From positions 1,116,001 to 1,180,000 of the forward strand of contig NZ_JACCBA010000001.1 in the NCBI RefSeq assembly GCF_013409365.1: 64,000 nt of DNA. Direction: 5' to 3'. Origin of the DNA: Actinomadura luteofluorescens (GTDB lineage: Bacteria; Actinomycetota; Actinomycetes; Streptosporangiales; Streptosporangiaceae). The notes under the pieces are model-generated. The model was given only the letters and a program-made list of their open reading frames with translations, was not told the origin of the DNA and searched no databases. The translations under genes were made by a program, and so were the position numbers. Every line of letters starts with the position of its first letter. Position 1 is the stretch's first letter. Shown in pieces: positions 25,012-35,521 of this stretch.

Positions 25012-26397
25012 ATGGCACATGTCCAGGTAGTCGAGACCTCGTCCCTGGGCGACCGCAGCTACCTCGCCCACGACGGGCGGGTGGCGCTGGTGGTCGACCC
25101 GCAGCGCGACATCGACCGCTTCCTGGCCCTGGCCGGGCGGCTGGACGTCCGCATCACGCACGTGGCCGAGACCCACCTGCACAACGACTACGTCTCCGGC
25201 GGGCTGGCCCTGGCCAAGGCGACCGGGGCCGCGTACCTCATCTCGGCCGACGAGAACGTCGAGTTCGACCGGACCGCCATAGCCGACGGCGACGAGATCG
25301 CCATATCCGACGGGCTGCGCATCCGCGCCGTCGCCACCCCCGGGCACACCTTCCACCACGTTTCCTACGTCCTGTCCGGGCCCGGCGGGCCCGAAGGGGT
25401 CTTCACGGGCGGGTCGCTGCTGTTCGGCACCACCGGCCGCACCGACCTCCTCGGCGCCGAGCACGCTCACCTGCTGGCCGAGCGGCAGCACGCGTCGGCT
25501 CGCAGACTGGCCGACCTGCTGCCCGACGGCGCGCACGTCTGGCCCACGCACGGGTTCGGAAGCTTCTGCTCGGCGAGCCAGTCCGACGCCGCGTCGTCGA
25601 CCATCGGCCAGGAGCGGCGGGCCAACCCCGCGCTGCGGCTGGAGGCCGACGACTTCGTCACCCAGACCCTGGACGGGCTCGACGCCTACCCCGCCTACTA
25701 CGCGCACATGGGCGTCCGCAACAGCGCCGGCGCCGACCTGCTCGACCTCACGCCCGCGCGGACCGCCGACCCCGCCGAGCTGCGCGACCGCATCGCCGCC
25801 GGGGAATGGGTCGTCGACCTGCGCTCCCGCAAGGCCTTCGCCCAGCGGCACCTGGCCGGCACCCTCAGCTTCGGCCTGGACGGCGCGATGTCGACGTGGC
25901 TCGGCTGGCTGGCACCCTGGGGCGCGCCCCTCACCCTGCTCGGCGACAGCCCCGAGCAGATCGCCGCCGCCCAGCGGGAGCTGGCGCGCATCGGCATCGA
26001 CCGCCCGGCCGCGGCCTCCTCCGGGGAGCCCGAGCAGTGGGCCGGCGGCGACGCCTCCCGGCTGCGGGAGACGCCCGTCGCGACGTTCACCGACCTGGCC
26101 GCCGCCCGCTCCGGCCGCGTCCCCCGGCACCTGCCGGCCCCGGACGCCGTGCTGGACGTGCGCATGACCAACGAGTGGAGGGACGGGCACGTCGAGGGCG
26201 CGGTCCACATCCCGCTGCCCGAGCTGGCCGACCGGCTGGACGAACTGCCCGACGGGACCGTCTGGGTGCACTGCGGCTCCGGCTACCGGGCCGCCGTAGC
26301 GACCAGCCTGCTCCAGCGGGCCGGACGCCGGACCGTGCACATCGACGACGCCTACTCCGAGGCCGCACTCACGGGCCTCGCCATCACCGACCGCTGA
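25012..26397 (+). CDS. Persulfide dioxygenase-rhodanese fusion (CstB-like)
   Basis: This 461-residue protein has an N-terminal ETHE1-type metallo-beta-lactamase domain (about 1-240) with HLHND (H55, H57, D59), H112 in PGHTFHH and a later THGFGS. A rhodanese-like domain without a catalytic Cys follows (about 255-340), then an active rhodanese with HCGSGYRA (C421). This order, dioxygenase, pseudo-rhodanese and rhodanese, is that of Staphylococcus aureus CstB, which oxidises persulfides to thiosulfate. A CstR operator lies directly upstream. The start is ATG 25012 with AAGGAG 10 bases before it. Confidence 0.9.
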   Translation: MAHVQVVETSSLGDRSYLAHDGRVALVVDPQRDIDRFLALAGRLDVRITHVAETHLHNDYVSGGLALAKATGAAYLISADENVEFDRTAIADGDEIAISDGLRIRAVATPGHTFHHVSYVLSGPGGPEGVFTGGSLLFGTTGRTDLLGAEHAHLLAERQHASARRLADLLPDGAHVWPTHGFGSFCSASQSDAASSTIGQERRANPALRLEADDFVTQTLDGLDAYPAYYAHMGVRNSAGADLLDLTPARTADPAELRDRIAAGEWVVDLRSRKAFAQRHLAGTLSFGLDGAMSTWLGWLAPWGAPLTLLGDSPEQIAAAQRELARIGIDRPAAASSGEPEQWAGGDASRLRETPVATFTDLAAARSGRVPRHLPAPDAVLDVRMTNEWRDGHVEGAVHIPLPELADRLDELPDGTVWVHCGSGYRAAVATSLLQRAGRRTVHIDDAYSEAALTGLAITDR

Positions 26398-26441
26398 ACC
26401 GCACCGACCACTCACCAACACGACACACGGGAGAAGACTTC

Positions 26442-27026
26442 GTGACCACCCCGCCCACCGCGTCCACCGTCGACGTCCCCGCCCTGCGCGAACTGCTGGA
26501 CTCCGACGACCGGCCGCGGCTCATCGACGTCCGCACGCCGGGCGAGTTCGAGACCGGCCACATCCCCGGCTCCTACAACGTGCCGCTCGACCTGCTGCGC
26601 GAGCACCGCGCCGAACTGCGCGCCCACCTCGACGAGCAGGTGGTGCTCGTCTGCCGCTCCGGGCAGCGGGCCGGCCAGGCCTCGCAGGCGCTGGCCACCG
26701 CGGGCCTGCCCAACCTGCGCGTCCTGCACGGCGGCATCGGCGCCTGGCAGGCCGCGGGCGAGGCGGTCTCCGCGGGACGCCCCCGCTGGGACCTGGAGCG
26801 CCAGGTCCGCCTGGTCGCCGGCTCGATCGTGCTCGGGTCGGTGCTGACCAGCACGACCGTCCCGCGCGCCAAGTGGCTCGCCGCGGCCATCGGCGGCGGC
26901 CTCACCTTCGCCGCCCTCTCCAACACCTGCGCCATGGGGATGGCCCTGTCCAAGCTCCCCTACAACCGCGGGCCGAAGTGCGACATGGCCGCCGTCCTGA
27001 GCGCCCTGGCCTCGGACCGCTCGTGA
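26442..27026 (+). CDS. Rhodanese with membrane anchor (YgaP-like)
   Basis: This 194-residue protein has a rhodanese domain (about 8-115, catalytic C71 in CRSGQRAGQ) followed by a DUF2892-type two-helix membrane segment (about 122-172), as in E. coli YgaP. It probably carries persulfide sulfur on C71 at the inner membrane. GTG at 26442 follows CGGGAGAAG; the long open frame upstream is a shadow of the neighbouring gene. It lies 44 bp after the CstB-like gene and 33 bp before the TauE-type exporter, in the same predicted transcript. Confidence 0.88.
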   Translation: MTTPPTASTVDVPALRELLDSDDRPRLIDVRTPGEFETGHIPGSYNVPLDLLREHRAELRAHLDEQVVLVCRSGQRAGQASQALATAGLPNLRVLHGGIGAWQAAGEAVSAGRPRWDLERQVRLVAGSIVLGSVLTSTTVPRAKWLAAAIGGGLTFAALSNTCAMGMALSKLPYNRGPKCDMAAVLSALASDRS

Positions 27027-27059
27027 CCCCCCGCCCACGCCCGCCAGGGAGGTGAACGC

Positions 27060-27839
27060 ATGCTGACCGCACTCGTCCTCGGCGCCCTCATCGGCGTCCT
27101 GCTCGGGCTGCTCGGCGGCGGCGGCTCCATCCTCGCCGTCCCCGCCCTCGTCTACGGCGCGGGCCTGCCGCTGGTCTCGGCGGTCCCGGCGTCCCTGCTG
27201 GTCGTGGGCATCTCCTCGGCCACGGCCGCGCTGCCCCGCGTGCACGCCGGGCAGGTGCGCTGGCGGATCGCCGGCGTCTTCGGCGCCGCCGGAGCGGCGG
27301 CCGCCTTCGGCGGCGCCGCCCTGAACCGGCTCCTGCCCGACCAGGTCGTCCTGCTCGGCTTCGCGGCGCTCATGGTGGCGGCGGGCTGGCGGATGCTGGC
27401 CGGAGGCGACCGGATCGGCGGGGCGTGCGCCCTTCCCGGCGGCGGGGTCGACTGGCGCTCCTGCCTGCCGAAGTCGATCGGCGCGGGCGCGGCCGTCGGC
27501 GTGCTGACCGGGCTGTTCGGCGTCGGCGGCGGCTTCCTGATCATCCCGGCCCTGGTCGTCGGGCTCGGCCTGCCGATGGCCGCCGCGGTCGGCACCTCCC
27601 TGGTCATCGTGGTGGTCAACTCGATCGCCGGCTTCGCCGCGCACGCCGGGGACGCGACGCTGGACTACGGCGTCATCGCGGCGTTCACCCTGGCGGCGGT
27701 CGCCGGGTCGCTCGCCGCCGCCCGCCTCGCGCGGCGCCTGGACGCCGACCGGCTGCGGCGCTGGTTCGCCTACCTGGTCTTCGCCGTCGCGGCCTTCGTC
27801 GCCGCGCAGGCCATCTTCCATCCGGGGGCCACCGGCTGA
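27060..27839 (+). CDS. TauE/SafE-family sulfite/organosulfonate exporter
   Basis: This 259-residue membrane protein has about eight hydrophobic segments and the TauE/SafE repeats GLLGGGGSILAVPALVY near the N terminus and GLFGVGGGFLIIPALVV near residue 155. It is predicted to export sulfite, thiosulfate or sulfonates made by the upstream dioxygenase/rhodaneses. GGGAGGTGAACGC precedes the ATG. It is the last gene of the CstR-controlled group; a DevR-like box begins 24 bp after its stop for the following USP gene. Confidence 0.9.
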   Translation: MLTALVLGALIGVLLGLLGGGGSILAVPALVYGAGLPLVSAVPASLLVVGISSATAALPRVHAGQVRWRIAGVFGAAGAAAAFGGAALNRLLPDQVVLLGFAALMVAAGWRMLAGGDRIGGACALPGGGVDWRSCLPKSIGAGAAVGVLTGLFGVGGGFLIIPALVVGLGLPMAAAVGTSLVIVVVNSIAGFAAHAGDATLDYGVIAAFTLAAVAGSLAAARLARRLDADRLRRWFAYLVFAVAAFVAAQAIFHPGATG

Positions 27840-27862
27840 GCCCGCCCCCGGACGCCCGGATC

Positions 27863-27876
27863 GGGCCGAAAGTCCC
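27863..27876. promoter_or_regulatory. DevR/DosR-like box
   Basis: GGGCCGAAAGTCCC lies 76 bp upstream of the single-domain USP gene at 27953, the first of a three-gene run. Confidence 0.55.
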
Positions 27877-27952
27877 CGTTCGGGGGGACGCTCGGCACTG
27901 ACCCGCGGCACGTCCCGGGCGGAAGGGTGGGGGTGACTGAGGGAGGTCGCTG

Positions 27953-28396
27953 ATGTGGGTCGTGCCCGAACAACGGTCCGTCGTCGTCGGTGTGGACGGT
28001 TCCCCCAACTCCATGGCCGCGCTGCGCCGGGCCGCCCGCGAGGCCTCCGAACGGCACGCGCGCCTGGACGTGATCCGCGTCGTGGAACCCGGCGACACGC
28101 CGGTAGGGCGCCCGTTCCACTCCATCAGGGAGTGGCTGCGGCTGCGCCGCCTGGTCGCCCGCCTGATCCCCCGCTCCCGGCACCTGACCACCCGGCTGCG
28201 CGTCCTGCACGGGGAGCCCGGCGCGGTGCTGGCCGAGTCGGCCGACCGCGCCGAACTGCTGGTGGTAGGTGCCCGGTCGCACTCCGAGCACGGCAACCCG
28301 CTCGGCGGCGACACCGTCCCGGTCGTACGGGAGCGGGCGCGGTGCGAGGTCGTGATCTGCGCGGACCAGAGGGCCGCCGCCGGCGAGAACCTCTGA
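27953..28396 (+). CDS. Single-domain universal stress protein
   Basis: This 147-residue protein is one USP domain starting SVVVGVDGSPNSMAALRRAA. Its nucleotide loop is degenerate (GARSHSEHGNPLGG), so ATP binding is uncertain. A basic insert lies mid-domain. It is the only single-domain USP of the ten in the window. GGGAGG supports the ATG. It heads a tight set with the CBS-BON protein (30 bp gap) and the Rv2004c-like protein. Confidence 0.85.
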   Translation: MWVVPEQRSVVVGVDGSPNSMAALRRAAREASERHARLDVIRVVEPGDTPVGRPFHSIREWLRLRRLVARLIPRSRHLTTRLRVLHGEPGAVLAESADRAELLVVGARSHSEHGNPLGGDTVPVVRERARCEVVICADQRAAAGENL

Positions 28397-28426
28397 GGCC
28401 CGCGGCCAACCCCGGGGAGGGAAGTC

Positions 28427-29113
28427 ATGAAACGTCGCACGGTCGGGGACGTCATGACCAGGAACGTGGTGACGGTCTCCGAGGACACCCCCTTCACCGA
28501 GATCGCCGACGCGATGGCCGAGCGCCGCATCAGCGCGGTGCCCGTCATGGGCGAGGGCGGCCGGCTCACCGGCATCGTCACCGAGGCCGACCTCCTGCGC
28601 AAGCAGGAGTACGGGGACGGCACGCGACCGCGCCGGTCCAGGCTGCGGCGCCATGCCCAGGGCCGGGCCGGGGCGCAGGCCAAGGCGGCCGCAGCGGACG
28701 CCCGCGGGCTGATGAGCACGCCGGTCGTCACCGTCGCGCCGACCACCCCCGTCGCCGAGGCCGCCCGCCTGCTGAACGCCCACGGGTTCAAGGCCGTGCC
28801 GGTCGTCAGGGACGGCCGGCTCGCCGGGATCGTGGCCCGCCGCGACCTGCTCTCGGTGTTCCACCGCTCCGACTCCGACATCCGCGACGAGATCATCGAC
28901 GACGTCCTGATCAGCAGGCTCTGGCAGGACCCGGCCGAGGTGCACGTCCGCGTCCAGGAGGGGGTCGTCCACCTCACCGGGCGCGTCGAGCGGAAGAGCC
29001 TGATCCCGATCATGGTGCGCATGGCCGCCGCGACGGAAGGCGTCGTCGACGTCGCCGACAACCTCGGTTACGACTACGACGACACCGGTTCCGCCCCCTA
29101 CCCGGGGCCCTGA
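28427..29113 (+). CDS. CBS-pair protein with C-terminal BON domain
   Basis: This 228-residue protein has a CBS motif pair (about 6-60 and 92-145: VGDVMTRNVVTV and LMSTPVVTVAPTTPV), separated by a basic linker, and a BON domain (about 150-218, VHVRVQEGVVHLTGRVE). CBS pairs sense adenosine nucleotides; BON domains often bind membranes or surfaces. GGGGAGGGAAG precedes the ATG. It lies 5 bp before the next gene, so the two are probably translationally coupled. CBS proteins are frequent members of DosR-type regulons. Confidence 0.88.
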   Translation: MKRRTVGDVMTRNVVTVSEDTPFTEIADAMAERRISAVPVMGEGGRLTGIVTEADLLRKQEYGDGTRPRRSRLRRHAQGRAGAQAKAAAADARGLMSTPVVTVAPTTPVAEAARLLNAHGFKAVPVVRDGRLAGIVARRDLLSVFHRSDSDIRDEIIDDVLISRLWQDPAEVHVRVQEGVVHLTGRVERKSLIPIMVRMAAATEGVVDVADNLGYDYDDTGSAPYPGP

Positions 29114-29118
29114 GGCCT

Positions 29119-30597
29119 ATGGGGAACGCCGCCGTCGCCGAGACGCACATCGGCGTGGTCTTCTTCACCGGTGACCGCGCCTACAAGCTGAAGAAGCCGG
29201 TGGACCTCGGGTTCCTGGACTTCAGCACCCGTGAGCTGCGCGAGCGCGCGTGCCACGAGGAAGTCCGGCTGAACCGGCGGTTCGCCCCCGACGTGTACCT
29301 CGGCGTGGCCGACGTGCTCGGGCCCGACGGCGACCCCTGCGACCACCTGGTCGTGATGCGGCGGATGCCCGCCGACCGGCGCCTGTCCACCCTGGTCGAG
29401 GCCGGCGCCCCGGTGCGGGACGCGCTGCGCGACACCGCCCGGATCCTGGCCGCCTGGCACGCCAGGGCGCCGCGCGGCCCCCGCATCGCGGCCGAGGAGA
29501 CCCGCGACGCCGTCCGGGGCCGCTGGCACGACAGCTTCGAGCAGGCCAGGCCGTTCCACGGCACCGTCCTGGACGCCGGGGCCGCCGCCGAGACCGAGGA
29601 CCTCACGGACGAGTTCCTCGCCGGCCGCGAGCCCCTGTTCGACGCGCGCATCGCCGACGGCCGCGTGGTCGACGGGCACGGCGACCTGCTGGCCGGCGAC
29701 GTCTTCTGCCTGGACGACGGCCCGCGGATCCTCGACTGCCTGGAGTTCGACGAGCGGCTCCGCTACCTGGACGGTCTGGACGACGCCGCGTTCCTGGCGA
29801 TGGACCTCGAACGCCTCGGCGCCACCGAGCACGCGGAACGCTTCCTCGGCTGGTACGCCGAGTACGCCGCCGACCCGGCCCCGTCCTCGCTGCGCCACCA
29901 CTACGTGGCCTACCGCGCCTTCGTCCGCGCCAAGGTGGCCTGCCTGCGCCACGGCCAGGGCGCGCCCGACGCCGCCGCCGAGGCCCGCGCCTACGCCGGC
30001 GTCGCGCTGCGCCATCTGCGCGCCGGCCGCGTCGGCCTGATCATGGTGGGCGGGCTCCCGGGCACCGGGAAGACCTCCCTGGCCGGCGCGCTGGCCGACC
30101 GGCTCGGCTGCACGGTGCTCGGCAGCGACCGGATCCGCAAGGAGCTCGCCGGGCTGGCGCCCGCCGACCCGGCGGCCGCGCCCTACGGCTCCGGTATCTA
30201 CACCCCGGAGTGGGGCCGGCGCACCTACCGCGAGATGGCCGCGCGGGCCGCGCGGCTGCTCCGGATGGGCGAGACGGTCATCCTTGACGCGTCCTGGACG
30301 TCCGAGGCGAACCGGGAGCTCCTCGCCGCCGTCGCCGAGCAGGAGCACGCGCACCTGACGTCGCTGCGCTGCGAGGCGCCGGAGGCCGTCTGCGCCGAGC
30401 GGATGCGGACCCGCCCCCGGGGCGCCTCCGACGCCGACGCGGGCATCGCCGCCGCCATGCGCGCGGACTCCGCGCCCTGGCCCGGATCGACCGCCGTCGA
30501 CACCGGCGGCCCCCTCCCCCGCGCCGTCGAGCAGGCCCTCGCCGCCGTCCACCCCGCGGGTCCGCCGGACCGTTCTCCGGCGCCGCGCCCTGCCTGA
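29119..30597 (+). CDS. Aminoglycoside-phosphotransferase-like / AAA kinase fusion (Rv2004c-like)
   Basis: This 492-residue protein has an N-terminal aminoglycoside-phosphotransferase-like half (about 1-290, with VVDGHGDLLAGD and ILDCLEFDERLRYLD) and a C-terminal P-loop kinase half with GGLPGTGKTSLA at about 310-320. The order matches Rv2004c, a DosR-regulated protein of unknown substrate. The start ATG at 29119 lies 5 bp after the CBS-BON stop, with GAGG overlapping that stop codon. A very strong hairpin follows the gene. The function may be small-molecule phosphorylation; this is inference. Confidence 0.85.
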   Translation: MGNAAVAETHIGVVFFTGDRAYKLKKPVDLGFLDFSTRELRERACHEEVRLNRRFAPDVYLGVADVLGPDGDPCDHLVVMRRMPADRRLSTLVEAGAPVRDALRDTARILAAWHARAPRGPRIAAEETRDAVRGRWHDSFEQARPFHGTVLDAGAAAETEDLTDEFLAGREPLFDARIADGRVVDGHGDLLAGDVFCLDDGPRILDCLEFDERLRYLDGLDDAAFLAMDLERLGATEHAERFLGWYAEYAADPAPSSLRHHYVAYRAFVRAKVACLRHGQGAPDAAAEARAYAGVALRHLRAGRVGLIMVGGLPGTGKTSLAGALADRLGCTVLGSDRIRKELAGLAPADPAAAPYGSGIYTPEWGRRTYREMAARAARLLRMGETVILDASWTSEANRELLAAVAEQEHAHLTSLRCEAPEAVCAERMRTRPRGASDADAGIAAAMRADSAPWPGSTAVDTGGPLPRAVEQALAAVHPAGPPDRSPAPRPA

Positions 30598-30632
30598 CCC
30601 TCGCACCGCCCGGCATGCCCCAGGACATGCGT

Positions 30633-30663
30633 ACGAGGGGCGCTCCCGGGGAGCGCCCCTCGT
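30633..30663. terminator. Strong bidirectional hairpin
   Basis: A perfect 14-bp stem (30633-30646 with 30650-30663) and 3-nt loop lies between the convergent Rv2004c-like and DoxX-like genes, 35 bp after one stop and 13 bp from the other. Confidence 0.8.
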
Positions 30664-30676
30664 GCCGCGGATCAGG

Positions 30677-31240
30677 TCACTTGAGGAAGGGGAGGCGCTC
30701 GACCAGGCGGGTCCCGCCCCACCAGCGGCCGAGGCCCAGGGTGTCACCGGCGCTGACCAGGGCCAGTCCGATGATCAGGATGGCGTAGACCAGGTGGTCG
30801 TCCATGAAGGGGTTGTTCTCCGGAGGCAGGACCGCCGACCACATCATCACCAGCAGGGCAGCGCCCGCCGCGGCGGCGATCCGCATGCCCACGCCCAGGA
30901 CGAGCGCGGTGCCGATGCCGGCCAGCCCGATCATGAACAGCCAGTCGGCCCAGCCCGCTCCCGCGATGTCGTGGTAGAAACCGGCGAACGGCCCGGCGGT
31001 CGCGTGCGCCAGGAACCCCTCGGTCGGGCTGCCGCCGTCGATCCACGCCTTGGCGGCGGGGGTCTCGTGGCCCAGCCCGAAGGTCTTGTCCAGGAACGCC
31101 CACAGGAAGACCCAGCCGAGCGCGAAGCGCGCGGCGGCCCAGGCGTAACGGGCGGCGTGCGACTCGGTCAGCGGCCTGGGGGTCACGACCCGGATCAGGG
31201 TGTCCCGTCCGACGTGGGTCTTGTGCTCGGAGAGTGCCAT
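30677..31240 (-). CDS. DoxX/DoxD-like membrane protein
   Basis: This 187-residue protein has four hydrophobic helices (about 32-52, 93-113, 117-136 and 150-168) and the DoxX-like RFALGWVFLWAFLDKTFGLG start. DoxD-type proteins are subunits of thiosulfate:quinone oxidoreductase in some organisms; others have unknown redox roles. ATG at 31240 has AAGGTGAG 5 bases upstream; GTG at 31246 is possible. It is divergent from the second Rv1733c-like gene with a perfect DevR-like box between them. Confidence 0.85.
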   Translation of the reverse strand: MALSEHKTHVGRDTLIRVVTPRPLTESHAARYAWAAARFALGWVFLWAFLDKTFGLGHETPAAKAWIDGGSPTEGFLAHATAGPFAGFYHDIAGAGWADWLFMIGLAGIGTALVLGVGMRIAAAAGAALLVMMWSAVLPPENNPFMDDHLVYAILIIGLALVSAGDTLGLGRWWGGTRLVERLPFLK

Positions 31241-31334
31241 CGCCACTCACCTTCCATCGCATCGATGATCTCGTCACCCATGACTCAATCCTGAACCGCC
31301 CTTGGCCTGTAGGTACGTTCGGCGCACGATCGGC

Positions 31335-31348
31335 GGGACCAAGGTCCC
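31335..31348. promoter_or_regulatory. DevR/DosR-like box, divergent promoter
   Basis: GGGACCAAGGTCCC has perfect arms. It lies 94 bp from the DoxX-like start and 115 bp from the Rv1733c-like start. Confidence 0.65.
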
Positions 31349-31463
31349 CCGTGCGGCGGGCAGGAAGACCCGGGAGGTCCCGCCCGCGCGGGGCTTCCGT
31401 CTCTGCCCCCTCAGGGGGCTGATGCGTAGCGTCGTGATGGAAGGAAGGTGAAGGGACGGCGTC

Positions 31464-32063
31464 ATGGGAGCGACGACCATGCGAGCACGGACCGGCCGCT
31501 GGACAGCACGGATCAACCGCTGGCGTCGCGGTTGCGGCTTCGACCGCAACGACCTGCGGCGCGATGTGGACCGGATCCAGTGGCGGCTCGGGCTGCTGCT
31601 GCTCATCGTCTTCCTCAGCGCGACGCCACCGCTGCTCTCCCATGCCGTCGCGTCCGCCTACGGCTCGGGCGTGAGGGCCGAGCGGCAGCAGGCCGCGACC
31701 CGGCACCGCGTCGAGGCCACCATCGTGAAGGTGCAGGACCCGGGAGGCCGGCGCACGGTCACGGTCGCCTGGACCGACCCCGACGGGACGCGGCGGACCG
31801 GCGACTACACGACGTGGCGGGGGGCCGGCGTCGGGGAGCGCCTCATCCTGTGGGCCGGTCCCGACGGCGTCTCGATCACGCCGCCCCGCCGGCACGCGCA
31901 GACGGTCATCCACACCGCGGTGGCCGGGACGGGCATGGCCCTCGCCACCGGACTGCCCGTGCTCTGCCTCTACTGGCTCGTCCGCGCACGCTGCGACCGG
32001 CTCCGGTACCGGCTGTGGGACGCCGAATGGGCGCGCCTCGACCACCACCGCACCGGTCCCTGA
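31464..32063 (+). CDS. Rv1733c-like membrane protein (second copy)
   Basis: This 199-residue paralogue of the protein at 7380-7961 shares the RCGFDRNDLRRDVDRIQWR-type N terminus, two membrane helices (about 42-62 and 150-172), a TRHRVEATIVKV strand, a YTTWRGAGVGE segment and a C-terminal YRLWDAEWARLD. The extracytoplasmic loop is about 85 residues. AAGGGA supports the ATG at 31464. It runs convergently into the DevS-like kinase gene with a 28-bp gap. Confidence 0.8.
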   Translation: MGATTMRARTGRWTARINRWRRGCGFDRNDLRRDVDRIQWRLGLLLLIVFLSATPPLLSHAVASAYGSGVRAERQQAATRHRVEATIVKVQDPGGRRTVTVAWTDPDGTRRTGDYTTWRGAGVGERLILWAGPDGVSITPPRRHAQTVIHTAVAGTGMALATGLPVLCLYWLVRARCDRLRYRLWDAEWARLDHHRTGP

Positions 32064-32091
32064 CCACGGTGGGCCAGGTCCACGCGGAGGG

Positions 32092-33879
<1,788 letters not shown>

Positions 33880-33904
33880 TCACCCGTGCCGCACGCTGGG
33901 GGGC

Positions 33905-34339
33905 ATGCACCTCGACCAGAGCGGCATGGAGATCCTCGACGACGGGGAATGCCGGGCCCTGCTCGGCCGATCGACGATCGGCCGGATCGTGTTCACCCTC
34001 CAGGCGCTGCCCACCGTCCAGCCGGTCAACTTCGTCTACGACGGCGAGCTCATCGTGGTGAAGACGTCGTCGGTCTCGCGCCTGGCCACCGCCGCCTCCG
34101 ACACGATCGTCGCCTTCGAGATCGACGACATCGACGCGGACGCCGGCCGGGGCTGGTCGGTGGTCACCGTGGGACCCGCCCGCCGCGTCACCGAGCCGGG
34201 CGAGATCGCCCGGCTCTCCGCGCTTCCGCTGCGCAGCTGGGCGCCGGGCGAGCGCGACCAGTTCATCGTCGTCCGCCCCCGGCTCATCACCGGCCGCCGC
34301 ATCCCCGGCCGCGTCCCGCTCAGGGTTCCACGACCATGA
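33905..34339 (+). CDS. Pyridoxamine-5'-phosphate-oxidase-fold flavoprotein
   Basis: This 144-residue PPOX-type split beta-barrel protein has ALLGRSTIGRIVFTLQALPTV, a VVKTSSVSRLATAAS loop, the central FEIDDIDAD segment and a GWSVVTVGPARRV strand. Such proteins bind FMN or F420, and several are in the DosR regulon (for example Rv3129). The ATG at 33905 has a weak GGGGGG site and lies close to the DevR-like box. The 3' end overlaps the convergent nitroreductase gene by 20 bp. A paralogue is at 45551-45976. Confidence 0.85.
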   Translation: MHLDQSGMEILDDGECRALLGRSTIGRIVFTLQALPTVQPVNFVYDGELIVVKTSSVSRLATAASDTIVAFEIDDIDADAGRGWSVVTVGPARRVTEPGEIARLSALPLRSWAPGERDQFIVVRPRLITGRRIPGRVPLRVPRP

Positions 34340-35327
34340 CGTCGTCCACGGGGCGGCGGACGGTGTCCAGCCCCTCCCCCTCGGGCGTTCCGATGCGCAG
34401 GAGCATCTGCGGGTAGGCGTCCCGGCAGAACTGGGCGCGGATGAACGCGCGCAGCTCCGGCACTTCGAGCGCCTGGGTGTGGAAGGCCGCCGCCAGGTCG
34501 CTCTCGGCCGCCCTCAGCAGCGCCCGCTGCAGCGCCTGGCCCGTGCGGAGCCAGTCGAGGGGCCCGTCGCCCTCGGAGACCAGGAGCAGCGCGACTCCGG
34601 CGGCGGCCGCCTCCTTCGGGTTCGCGGGCTCGGTGCCCCAGCCCTGCCCGCGCGCGAAGTCGCGGGCGGGGAAGTGCGGGCTGGTCTGGGGCGTCCGCCT
34701 GGGGTAGGCGCCTTCCTGGACGCCGTCCTTGCGGGCCGTCCTCGGTGAGGGCGCCCAGCGGCCGATCTCCGTCGAGTACGCGGGGGTGCGGCGCTGGATG
34801 TGCTCGGCCGCGTCGGTCAGGGCGGCCAGGGCCCCCTTGACGTGCTGGTCGACCGCCTCGATCAGCCGGGCGCCCTCGCGCTCGACGTCGTACCGCATCG
34901 CCGACAGGACCCCCGCGGGGACCGCCTCGGGACGGAACGCGCCCCGATGGCTGCGCCGGCGCGGGATCTGCGCGTGCTCCCGCAGCGTCTGCCGGTCCGC
35001 GGGCTCGTCGGGTTCCAGCACCACGTCGGCGAGCAGGTGCGGGCGGTCCGGATCGGGCAGCAGCCGCACGACGGGGTCGTAGCCCTGCGCCCGCAGCGAC
35101 ACCCGCAGGTTGTACAGCGCGGCGCCGCAGCTGATCAGCATCTCCCGGCCCTTCGGGTCCGCGACGCCCAGGCGCCGGTCCGGGTCGGCGCGGAGGCTGA
35201 CGCGCGAGCCGCGCACGCCGAACCGCCACGGCTGGGTGTTGTGCACCGACGGCGCCCACAGCGCGTCCTCGACGGCACGCCGTATGTCGTCCGCGATGTC
35301 CGCGGAAGTCCTGTACCTGGTTTGCAT
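34320..35327 (-). CDS. Acg-family nitroreductase-like protein
   Basis: This 335-residue protein begins with a nitroreductase FMN segment, DALWAPSVHNTQPWRFGV, and contains a second nitroreductase-like half (about 190-330), as in Acg (Rv2032) and its DosR-regulated relatives Rv3127 and Rv3131. Acg proteins are thought to bind or store FMN rather than reduce nitro compounds. AAGGAG lies 6 bases before the ATG. A variant DevR box is 53 bp upstream, shared with the divergent devR gene. Confidence 0.88.
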   Translation of the reverse strand: MQTRYRTSADIADDIRRAVEDALWAPSVHNTQPWRFGVRGSRVSLRADPDRRLGVADPKGREMLISCGAALYNLRVSLRAQGYDPVVRLLPDPDRPHLLADVVLEPDEPADRQTLREHAQIPRRRSHRGAFRPEAVPAGVLSAMRYDVEREGARLIEAVDQHVKGALAALTDAAEHIQRRTPAYSTEIGRWAPSPRTARKDGVQEGAYPRRTPQTSPHFPARDFARGQGWGTEPANPKEAAAAGVALLLVSEGDGPLDWLRTGQALQRALLRAAESDLAAAFHTQALEVPELRAFIRAQFCRDAYPQMLLRIGTPEGEGLDTVRRPVDDVMVVEP

Positions 35328-35380
35328 GAATCGCTCCTTCCTCCACTCTTCACCCCATCAGCGGCCCCGCACCCGCGGCA

Positions 35381-35394
35381 GGGCCGAAGGTCCA
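35381..35394. promoter_or_regulatory. DevR/DosR-like box near the nitroreductase gene
   Basis: GGGCCGAAGGTCCA lies 53 bp upstream of the Acg-like start. It is the first of two boxes in the nitroreductase/devR gap. Confidence 0.55.
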
Positions 35395-35424
35395 CCCGAG
35401 GGGCACGGGGACGCGTGCCGGTTC

Positions 35425-35438
35425 GGGACGTTGGTCCC
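35425..35438. promoter_or_regulatory. DevR/DosR-like box near devR
   Basis: GGGACGTTGGTCCC has perfect arms and lies 83 bp upstream of the devR start. It suggests autoregulation, as in M. tuberculosis. Confidence 0.65.
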
Positions 35439-35521
35439 CCGCGCGGGGGACGTCCGCTGGCTGGGGAAAGGCCGGGCGCCGGGGTAGCGTCCATTCCGTC
35501 ACCACCGGACCGAGGAGAACC

